Assembly: GCA_902782705.1 (NCBI GenBank)
Contig: CACZOL010000130.1
Coordinates: 1 to 5,318 of the forward strand
From: an uncultured Selenomonadaceae bacterium
GTDB taxonomy: Bacteria > Bacillota > Negativicutes > Selenomonadales > Selenomonadaceae
DNA: 5,318 nucleotides
Reading direction: 5' to 3'
In this document: positions 1-5,035 of the stretch, piece after piece
How the letters are laid out: every line of letters starts with the position of its first letter
Position numbering within the stretch: position 1 is the first letter of the stretch
Translations under genes and position numbers: made by a program
Notes under the pieces: generated by a model
What the model saw: only the letters and a program-made list of their open reading frames with translations
Told to the model about the DNA's origin: nothing
Database searches by the model: none

Positions 1-146
1 ACGGTACGAACGTCGAAGAGGGACGCCGCATCCTGAGGGAAGCGAACGTTCCCGGCGTCCACATGGCAAAGAACATGGTCGAGGGCGCAAAGCTGGCCGT
101 CGAGCTCGCAAGGGAGAAGAAACTCCAGGCGCGAATCAAAGGCTGA
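1..146 (+). CDS. sucC: Succinyl-CoA synthetase beta subunit, C-terminal end (partial)
   Basis: Only the last 47 codons are present; the reading frame enters from the left edge and stops at TGA 144-146. The visible protein begins GTNVEEGRRIL, the ending typical of SucC/ADP-forming succinyl-CoA ligase beta subunits, and closes with a basic, helical tail (AREKKLQARIKG). In this family the beta subunit carries the ATP-grasp nucleotide-binding domain and pairs with the SucD alpha subunit to interconvert succinyl-CoA and succinate, with ATP or GTP formed by substrate-level phosphorylation. The catalytic ATP-grasp part lies outside the window, so ADP versus GDP specificity cannot be judged. The sucD start follows 28 nt after the stop, in the usual sucCD order, which supports the call. 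Confidence 0.9.
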   Translation, partial: GTNVEEGRRILREANVPGVHMAKNMVEGAKLAVELAREKKLQARIKG

Positions 147-174
147 CGGAATTGACATAGAGGGAGGTAACAAT

Positions 175-1080
175 ATGGGAATTTTTGTTGGAAAAGACAG
201 TCGCGTCGTCGTGCAGGGCATCACCGGCAAGCAGGCGACGTTTCATACGAATATCATGAAGGAATACGGCACGAACGTCGTCGCCGGTGTGTCGCCGGGC
301 AAGGCCGGAGAGGTCGTGCTGGACACGATCCCCGTGTTCAATACCGTCTCGGACGCTGCCCGTGAGACCGGCGCGAACGTCTCGGTAATTTATGTGCCGG
401 CACGTTTCGCCGCTGATGCGATCATGGAGGCGGCGGACGCCGGCATGGATCTCGTCTGCTGCATTACGGAGCACATTCCCGTGCTGGATATGGTGAAGGT
501 GCGCCACTATTTGAAGACACGCAAGACGAAGCTCATCGGGCCGAACTGCCCGGGCATTTTGACGGTGGACGAGTGCCGGCTTGGCTTGCTCCCGACGTAT
601 ATCCATAAGAAAGGTCATGTGGGCGTTGTATCCCGCTCCGGCACCCTGACGTATGAAGTTACCTATCAGCTCACGATGGCGGGCATCGGTCAGACGACTT
701 GTATCGGTATCGGCGGCGATCCCGTAAAGGGAATCGATTTCATCGACGTGTTGGACGCTTTCAACCAGGACGATGAGACGCTGGCGGTCATGATGATCGG
801 CGAGATCGGCGGCACGGCGGAAGAAGAGGCCGCCGCATGGATCAAAGAGAACATGAAGAAGCCGGTCGTCGGATTTATCAGCGGTCGGCAGGCGCCTCCG
901 GGCAAGCGCATGGGCCACGCCGGCGCTATCATCAGCGGCGGCAAGGGTACGGCGGCGGACAAGATCAAGGCGCTGAACGACGCGGGCATCGAGGTCGCGG
1001 ATACCGTCGCCAGCATGGGCGAGACGGCGGTGCGCGTTTTGAAAGAGCACGGCCTGTACGATCAGTGCCACACCTGCTGA
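175..1080 (+). CDS. sucD: Succinyl-CoA synthetase alpha subunit
   Basis: This is a complete 301-residue alpha subunit of succinyl-CoA synthetase, the cytosolic enzyme that converts succinyl-CoA, phosphate and NDP into succinate, CoA and NTP. The N-terminal CoA-binding Rossmann domain shows the QGITGKQATFH loop (residues 14-24), a conserved ITEHIP segment around E99 and GPNCPG at 122-127. The ligase domain has SRSGTLTYE (153-161), GEIGGTAEEEAA with E210, and GKRMGHAGAI containing H248, which matches the phosphohistidine of the family. The ATG at 175 is preceded by AGGGAGGT (161-168) at good spacing. It sits directly after sucC and ends at a strong terminator, so it is probably the last gene of that operon. 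It is slightly longer than the E. coli protein (about 289 residues) and ends unusually in CHTC (298-301). Malate-CoA ligase is a related alternative, but the conserved segments fit SucD better. Confidence 0.96.
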   Translation: MGIFVGKDSRVVVQGITGKQATFHTNIMKEYGTNVVAGVSPGKAGEVVLDTIPVFNTVSDAARETGANVSVIYVPARFAADAIMEAADAGMDLVCCITEHIPVLDMVKVRHYLKTRKTKLIGPNCPGILTVDECRLGLLPTYIHKKGHVGVVSRSGTLTYEVTYQLTMAGIGQTTCIGIGGDPVKGIDFIDVLDAFNQDDETLAVMMIGEIGGTAEEEAAAWIKENMKKPVVGFISGRQAPPGKRMGHAGAIISGGKGTAADKIKALNDAGIEVADTVASMGETAVRVLKEHGLYDQCHTC

Positions 1081-1104
1081 CGCTATGTTGAATTTCGTGT
1101 AATG

Positions 1105-1136
1105 AAAAAGCCTGACGCTTTGCGTCAGGCTTTTTT
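1105..1136. terminator. Bidirectional rho-independent terminator
   Basis: A perfect inverted repeat has arms at 1105-1118 and 1122-1135 with a TTT loop (1119-1121). The GC-rich part is GCCTGACGC paired with GCGTCAGGC. It is followed by T6 on the plus strand and preceded by A5, which gives a T-tract on the minus strand. It lies 24 nt beyond the sucD stop and 24 nt beyond the stop of the thioredoxin-like gene converging from the right, so it can end both transcripts. Confidence 0.93.
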
Positions 1137-1159
1137 GTCGCTATAAAGAAAGAACGGTG

Positions 1160-1651
1160 TTAAAACGCTTTCGAAAGGAACGCTTCCAGCGCCGCTTCGT
1201 TCATGCCGCCGGTATACTCGGCGAGGATCGAGCCGTCCGTTCCGATGAGCACGGAGCGGGGAATGAAGTCGAGCTGGTAATCGTTCCCCAGTTTGTTCAG
1301 ATCGCCTGTATAGACGGGCAGCGTCAAGCCGCGGCTTTCCAAGAAGGCGGCCGCTGCCGCCGTGTCTTCATCTATCGTAATGGCCGCGAAATTCAGTTGG
1401 TCGCCGTATTTCTGGTACATGGCTTCGATTGCCGGCATTTCTCCGACGCAGGGCGGGCACCATGTCGCCCAGAAGTTTATGAACAGCGGCTTTTCTCCTG
1501 CCAATCCGTGAATTGTCGCATCTTCCGTATTCATGCCGACAAGCGCCGCGTCGGGGGCGGCTTTTGCCGAAACGGACGGAGCTTTTGCAAACAGCACGAG
1601 GCCGACGGTCAACACCATGACTGTAAAAAGCAAAGCAAATACCTTTTTCAT
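1160..1651 (-). CDS. TlpA/ResA-like extracytoplasmic thioredoxin-family protein
   Basis: This 163-residue protein begins MKK followed by a hydrophobic stretch (about residues 4-22) and an AxxSVSA-type region near residue 29. It is therefore exported, either cleaved by signal peptidase I or left anchored by the uncleaved segment; no lipobox cysteine is seen. The rest is a thioredoxin fold of the TlpA/ResA/AhpC-TSA type: FINFWATWCPPC with the redox pair C65 and C68, E71-M-P just after it, and the FIPRSVLI strand holding the cis-proline P131. Such proteins reduce or exchange disulfides outside the cytoplasm, for example in cytochrome c maturation or protein repair; the substrate here is unknown. 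The start ATG overlaps the upstream stop as ATGA (1648-1651) and has GGAGGGG (1659-1665) 7 nt before it, so translation is probably coupled to the NapH-like gene. No CcdA or cytochrome c gene is visible nearby. Confidence 0.9.
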   Translation of the reverse strand: MKKVFALLFTVMVLTVGLVLFAKAPSVSAKAAPDAALVGMNTEDATIHGLAGEKPLFINFWATWCPPCVGEMPAIEAMYQKYGDQLNFAAITIDEDTAAAAAFLESRGLTLPVYTGDLNKLGNDYQLDFIPRSVLIGTDGSILAEYTGGMNEAALEAFLSKAF

Positions 1652-2502
1652 TGAGAAGCCCCTCCATGTTCATTTTGTACTTTTTTCCGGTCAGCGTGTC
1701 GGAATGAGATAGCCGACGTCGGGCAGGCCGGCAGGCATCTTCCGCAGGAAATGCAGTGCGCGTCGCCCGCGATATCGGCGTCCATCGGGCAGACTGCCGC
1801 GCATCGTCCGCAATGGACGCATTTTGCTTCGTCTACCGCAACGCCGAACAACGCCAGCCGGTTCCAGAAACCGTACCAAAGTCCGAGCGGACAGAGGAAT
1901 CGGCAGAAAGGCCGATAGATTGCCGTCATGGCCAGCAGGAAAATGGCCAGCAGCGCTCCCTTCCAAACGGTCAGCCAACCCGCAGACGCAAATATTTCCG
2001 GGCGGAGCGCCAAGAGCGGAAGGGCGCCTTCCAGCGTCCCGGCGGGACAAATCCAAGCGCAGAACAGTGGTTTTCCCGTTCCCGTCGCCAGATACATGAG
2101 ATATGCGCCGACGGCAGTGAGCGCCAGCATCGCCCACCGGAGGCGCGCCAAACTGCGCATCCACGGCTTCCTTTCAAGCTTCGGCACAGGCACGCGATGC
2201 AGGACGTCCTGCACCAGTCCGAAAGGGCAGAGCCAGCCGCAGACCGTACGACCGAAAGCCAACGCGAACAAAAGCAACAGCCCAAGCACGTATAACGGAA
2301 ATCTCGGCACAGCGCCGCTCATTGCACTTTGCCATGAGCCGACGGGACATGCGCCCAATGCGCCCGGACATGAGTAACAGTTCAGTCCCGGCACGCAGAC
2401 CGATTTTGTCGATCCCTGATAGAGCCTTCCCGTCAGCCAGCCGGGCAAATTGCCGTTGGAAAGCGCCGCGCTGATTGCCTGCACGAAAAGCCGCTTAGCC
2501 AA
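1648..2502 (-). CDS. NapH-like membrane polyferredoxin (4Fe-4S binding protein)
   Basis: This is an integral membrane iron-sulfur protein of the NapH/CcoG/YccM-like (Fer4_5) group, 284 residues from the start chosen here. It has 18 cysteines in family-typical places: a CVPGLNCYSCPGALGACP block (C36, C42, C45, C52), three CxxxCP motifs at the ends of hydrophobic segments (C88/C92, C148/C152, C200/C204), and two ferredoxin motifs, C228-C231-C234-C238 and C250-C253-C256-C260. Hydrophobic segments lie at about 70-83, 123-139 and 177-195. The family passes electrons across or along the membrane; donor and acceptor are not shown by sequence. The frame stays open up to TTG 2589, but that start lacks a ribosome binding site and would overlap the CXXC miniprotein. 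TTG 2502 has GGAG at 2513-2516 and gives an N-terminus (MAKRLFVQAISAALSNG) that fits relatives. It overlaps the miniprotein by 8 nt and the thioredoxin gene by 4 nt. Confidence 0.9.
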   Translation of the reverse strand: MAKRLFVQAISAALSNGNLPGWLTGRLYQGSTKSVCVPGLNCYSCPGALGACPVGSWQSAMSGAVPRFPLYVLGLLLLFALAFGRTVCGWLCPFGLVQDVLHRVPVPKLERKPWMRSLARLRWAMLALTAVGAYLMYLATGTGKPLFCAWICPAGTLEGALPLLALRPEIFASAGWLTVWKGALLAIFLLAMTAIYRPFCRFLCPLGLWYGFWNRLALFGVAVDEAKCVHCGRCAAVCPMDADIAGDAHCISCGRCLPACPTSAISFRHADRKKVQNEHGGASQ

Positions 2503-2617
2503 GACCGATGCACTCCATACAGATACGCGCCGCCCGGGCAAGAACCGCACGATGCTCGCCTCGCCATACGCCGGCCGTGATAAGAGCAATCGCTAAAATC
2601 CATAGCTTCTGCCGCAA
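2495..2617 (-). CDS. CXXC-motif membrane miniprotein (CD1871A-type)
   Basis: A 40-residue reading frame runs from TTG 2617 to TAA 2495-2497. The protein starts MRQKLW, has one hydrophobic segment (about residues 5-18), then a WRGE turn and an amphipathic basic helix, and ends ICMECIGLG with C33 and C36 as a CxxC pair. From memory, this matches the small 'CD1871A family CXXC motif-containing protein' of anaerobic Firmicutes, whose members share a hydrophobic N-terminus, a YRGE-like turn and an ICxECIGxG tail. GAGGTG (2624-2629) lies 6 nt before the TTG; an in-frame GTG at 2626 overlaps that site and is less likely. The frame begins 20 nt after the cstA stop and overlaps the NapH-like start by 8 nt, which argues for coupled expression. 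Function is unknown; a membrane-tethered thiol or metal site serving the neighbouring redox proteins is my inference. Confidence 0.82.
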   Translation of the reverse strand: MRQKLWILAIALITAGVWRGEHRAVLARAARICMECIGLG

Positions 2618-2637
2618 AGCAGCCACCTCGTTTCATA

Positions 2638-4344
2638 CTATTGCTTTGTGTGTGATTTCTTCTGCGCGGCGAAAGTCTGGAAGCCCTGCACGACGAGAAT
2701 GACGGCGAGCACGGCCATCGCGGCAGCGAAGACGAGTTGGAACCAATCGCCCCAGACGGCTTTTCCCGCACCAATCAGAGCAAACTTTTTCATAATGGTA
2801 TAGACGAGGCTTACAAGCGTCGCGGCCAGCATGAAGATCATCGGGAAGAAGAACATCTTGTTGTTTTTCTGTACATGACCGAGCCAAGCGCAGACCGCCA
2901 TCAGCGCGATACCGGCGAGCAGCTGGTTTGCCGCGCCGAATAGTCCCCAGATGGCGCTGAGTTTCAGGCCGCCGAGCACGCAGCCGATGGTGACCATCAA
3001 AAGGGTGCCGAACAGCGGGTGCGCGAGCAGCTTGCGAATGCCGGACGCGTCGCGCCAATTCGTTTCGCCGGTTTTCAGGAACAGCTCGGAGAACATGAAG
3101 CGGCTGAGGCGCGTGCCGGTGTCGAGGCTCGTCAGCGCGAACACGGAAACGGCGAGCACCAAGAGCGCGTAAATCGTATTATAGACCGGCGAGCCTTCTC
3201 CGCCGAACATCAGCGCAATACCTGCACCAAAGGCAGCCGACGGCGAGCCGAACCCGCCGCTGGTGAATTTGTCAAAGACCATGCCGACCGCGATCAGCGA
3301 TACGATCCCGAGGGCGGACTCGATCAGCATGGAGCCGTAGCCGATGGGGCGCGCGTCTTTTTCATTGGCAAGCTGTTTCGACGAGGTGCCGGTGGAAATC
3401 AGCGAATGGAACCCTGAGCACGCGCCGCAGGCGACGGTGATGAAAAGCGCGGGGAACATCAGGCCGAGTTTCGTTTCCCAGCCAGTGAACATCGGAATGG
3501 AGAACGTCGCCGAACCCGTGAACGCGGAGACGAAAATGCCGACGATGGCGATGCCCATCATCGCGTACAGCAGGAAGCTGGAAAGATAGTCGCGGGGTTG
3601 AAGCAAGATCCAGACCGGCACCAGCGATGCGATGGTGATATACACGCCGATGAAGATGATCCATGCCGTGCGGCTCATCATGAAGCCGTAATGCAGGCCG
3701 AAAACGGTAATCGCGATGATGCCGCAGATTCCGGCAATCGAGGCGGGGACCGTTCCGACGCCCATCTTGTTGGTTGCATAGCCGTAAACGATGGCGAGAA
3801 CGATGAACAAGAGCGAAATCATTGCCGTCGCTTGGTTGCCGTTCGGATTGGCGGTGATGCCGAACGCGTCGCCTTCCGTGAAGAAAGTTCCTGCGACTAC
3901 GTTCACAAAGGATGCGATGACGAGAATCAGGACCAGCAGAGCGAAAGCGATGAAGAGGCGCTGCGCCGTTTTTCCCATCGTATCGCTGATGATCTCGCCG
4001 AGGGATTTTCCGTCATGGCGAAGCGAAGCGACCAGCGAGCCGAAATCCTGAAGCCCGCCGAAGAAAATGCCGCCGATGACGCACCAGAGGAAAACAGGCA
4101 GCCAGCCGAAAACGGAGGCCAAAATCGGCCCGTTGATCGGCCCCGCGCCCGCGATGGACGAAAAATGATGTCCCATTAAAACGACAGGCTTCGCCGCTAC
4201 ATAGTCGACGCCGTCCTCTTTCGTGATCGCGGGCGTTTCCCGCTGGGGATCGACGCCCCATTCCTTTTCAAGCCACGAGCCGTAAAACTTGTAGCCGGCG
4301 CCGAGCAGTACGAGCGCCGTGGAAATGATGAATAATGCCGTCAT
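2638..4344 (-). CDS. cstA: Carbon starvation protein CstA family transporter
   Basis: This 568-residue polytopic membrane protein belongs to the CstA/BtsT family, whose characterised members import peptides or pyruvate when carbon is limiting. Family signatures are DGVDYVAAKP (residues 44-53) and GHHFSSIAGAGPI (58-70), followed by many hydrophobic segments through the CstA core and a C-terminal five-helix-type region (the SLDTGTRLSRF and LFGAANQLLAG segments). It is shorter than E. coli CstA (about 700 residues), as is common in Firmicutes. ATG 4344 is chosen because AAGGAG (4353-4358) lies 8 nt upstream and the protein then begins MTALFII, like relatives; the open frame extends to TTG 4389 without a ribosome binding site. 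The stop is 20 nt before the CXXC miniprotein with no terminator between, so the redox genes are probably co-transcribed. Whether the substrate is pyruvate, peptides or an amino acid cannot be decided from sequence. Confidence 0.94.
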   Translation of the reverse strand: MTALFIISTALVLLGAGYKFYGSWLEKEWGVDPQRETPAITKEDGVDYVAAKPVVLMGHHFSSIAGAGPINGPILASVFGWLPVFLWCVIGGIFFGGLQDFGSLVASLRHDGKSLGEIISDTMGKTAQRLFIAFALLVLILVIASFVNVVAGTFFTEGDAFGITANPNGNQATAMISLLFIVLAIVYGYATNKMGVGTVPASIAGICGIIAITVFGLHYGFMMSRTAWIIFIGVYITIASLVPVWILLQPRDYLSSFLLYAMMGIAIVGIFVSAFTGSATFSIPMFTGWETKLGLMFPALFITVACGACSGFHSLISTGTSSKQLANEKDARPIGYGSMLIESALGIVSLIAVGMVFDKFTSGGFGSPSAAFGAGIALMFGGEGSPVYNTIYALLVLAVSVFALTSLDTGTRLSRFMFSELFLKTGETNWRDASGIRKLLAHPLFGTLLMVTIGCVLGGLKLSAIWGLFGAANQLLAGIALMAVCAWLGHVQKNNKMFFFPMIFMLAATLVSLVYTIMKKFALIGAGKAVWGDWFQLVFAAAMAVLAVILVVQGFQTFAAQKKSHTKQ

Positions 4345-4402
4345 GTGTGTCTCTCCTTGTTCGATGAGGTAATAATAGATGAAGCCCAAAATGTATGTGT
4401 CG

Positions 4403-4411
4403 ATTATAGCA
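4403..4411 (-). promoter_or_regulatory. Extended -10 promoter for the cstA operon
   Basis: On the minus strand the sequence TGCTATAAT is a perfect TATAAT (4403-4408) with an upstream TGn extension (4409-4411). No convincing -35 is found at 16-18 nt, as is usual for extended -10 promoters or ones that need an activator. Transcription would start near 4396, leaving a leader of about 50 nt before ATG 4344. A TGTG-N10-CACA inverted repeat spans this -10, and the 8-bp palindrome TCCGCGGA (4418-4425) lies just upstream. Either could be an operator, but both are short. Confidence 0.6.
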
Positions 4412-4476
4412 CAAATGTCCGCGGATAGCTCACTTTATTTCAATATATGTAAAAAATCGCGTGCAAATAGGCTTCC

Positions 4477-4514
4477 AATATGGTAGGATAGTATGAGTAA
4501 CAAGTAAATATGGT
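4477..4514. repeat. 8-bp direct repeat AATATGGT, 30-bp period, upstream of the rrf2 gene
   Basis: AATATGGT occurs at 4477-4484 and again at 4507-4514, start to start exactly 30 bp, or close to three helical turns, so both copies face the same side of the DNA. The second copy ends 29 bp before the regulator start. A related AATATATGT lies at 4442-4450. Such phased copies could bind the regulator itself, but the region is AT-rich and a chance match is possible. Confidence 0.35.
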
Positions 4515-4543
4515 TTTAAGTCGGAATGCGGGAGGATTTTGCG

Positions 4544-4978
4544 ATGAAGATTTCAACGCGTGGCAGATATGCCTTGCGGCTGATGATGGATATCGCTCTT
4601 GCAGAGAGCGATGCACCGGTTCGCATCAAGGATATCGCAGTACGGCAAGAGCTATCAGAGAAATACTTGGAGCAGATTGTTTCTGTGTTGAACAAGGCGG
4701 GGCAGGTCCGTTCGAGCAGGGGACCGCAGGGCGGCTATCGGCTCACGCGCGCGCCGGAGGAATATACGGCGGGCGAGATCGTGTCGGCGGTCGAGGGCGG
4801 TTTCGCACCGGTGGCTTGCCTGGAGTCGGAAGTAAACGAGTGCCCGCGCCATCAGGCGTGCGCGACGCTCCGGCTGTGGAAAAAGCTCAACGACGCCATC
4901 CAGTCGGTCATGGAGTCTGTGACTTTGGCGGATTTGATCCAATGGCAAAGGGAACTGGAAGCGCCCCAAAAGAAATAA
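4544..4978 (+). CDS. Rrf2 family transcriptional regulator with IscR-like cysteines
   Basis: This 144-residue DNA-binding protein opens with MKISTRGRYALRLMMDIA, the classic start of Rrf2/IscR/CymR proteins. A winged helix-turn-helix follows: IKDIAVRQELSEKYLEQIVSVLNKAG (28-53) and the wing SRGPQGGYRL (58-67). The C-terminal part holds C92, C100 and C106, with H103 between, in the region where IscR-type members ligate an Fe-S cluster. Spacing is C-x7-C-x5-C, a little wider than the x5/x5 of E. coli IscR. It could therefore sense Fe-S status, oxygen, NO or thiols; CymR-type members lack these cysteines. ATG 4544 is preceded by GGGAGG (4530-4535) at 8 nt; the frame is open slightly further upstream without a site. 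It is divergent from cstA, so it may control that operon or itself. No isc/suf gene follows in the window. Confidence 0.93.
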   Translation: MKISTRGRYALRLMMDIALAESDAPVRIKDIAVRQELSEKYLEQIVSVLNKAGQVRSSRGPQGGYRLTRAPEEYTAGEIVSAVEGGFAPVACLESEVNECPRHQACATLRLWKKLNDAIQSVMESVTLADLIQWQRELEAPQKK

Positions 4979-4987
4979 TGCGTGGAT

Positions 4988-4993
4988 AGGAGG
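4988..4993 (+). promoter_or_regulatory. Strong Shine-Dalgarno site AGGAGG
   Basis: A full-consensus AGGAGG lies 6 nt before GTG 5000, the start of an 11-codon frame. It is about 41 nt before the ATG of the polyprenyl synthase, too far to serve that start directly. It is the only strong ribosome binding site in the 56-nt gap between the Rrf2 gene and the synthase. Confidence 0.7.
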
Positions 4994-4999
4994 CGTCCC

Positions 5000-5035
5000 G
5001 TGAAGTTGAAAAACGAAACGCGGCGATGCGGGTAA
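5000..5035 (+). CDS. Possible 11-residue leader peptide coupled to the prenyl synthase
   Basis: From GTG 5000 a short frame encodes MKLKNETRRCG and stops at TAA 5033-5035, which overlaps the synthase ATG as TAATG. It has a consensus AGGAGG at ideal spacing, while the synthase starts at 5035 or 5026 have only weak sites. The likely role is translational coupling: ribosomes loaded at the strong site finish the short peptide and restart on the synthase. Alternatives are a frameshift (biological or a sequencing error) joining this start to the synthase frame, or chance. The peptide matches no family I know. Confidence 0.4.
   Translation: MKLKNETRRCG

Noticed and set aside
136..1071. Long minus-strand open frame (311 codons) opposite sucD
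   Set aside because: It lies wholly antisense to a well-conserved gene, has no ribosome binding site or recognisable domain, and its R/H/D/A-rich product is typical of the antisense of GC-rich codons.
1756..2295. Plus-strand open frame (179 codons) opposite the polyferredoxin gene
   Set aside because: It is antisense to a gene with clear Cys motifs; the product is low-complexity and charged, without a start signal.
2618..2637. Possible terminator between cstA and the CXXC miniprotein
   Set aside because: The 20-nt gap contains no hairpin or T-tract, only the miniprotein's ribosome binding site, so read-through is expected.
3598..4179. Plus-strand open frame (193 codons) inside cstA
   Set aside because: The product is dominated by D, E, R and N with no domain, as expected from reading hydrophobic membrane codons backwards. 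The cstA frame is strongly conserved.
4345..4389. N-terminal extension of CstA from TTG 4389
   Set aside because: There is no ribosome binding site before 4389, whereas ATG 4344 has AAGGAG at 8 nt and gives the family-typical N-terminus.
4461..4489. Sigma-70-like promoter for the rrf2 gene (GTGCAA, 17 nt, TAGGAT)
   Set aside because: Spacing is right, but only 3 of 6 and 4 of 6 bases match consensus in an AT-rich stretch; too weak to list as a feature.
4510..4989. Alternative-frame open frame overlapping the Rrf2 gene
   Set aside because: It is in a different frame from the clear Rrf2 winged-helix protein and has a Gly/Arg-rich product with no family match. The GGGAGG site serves ATG 4544.
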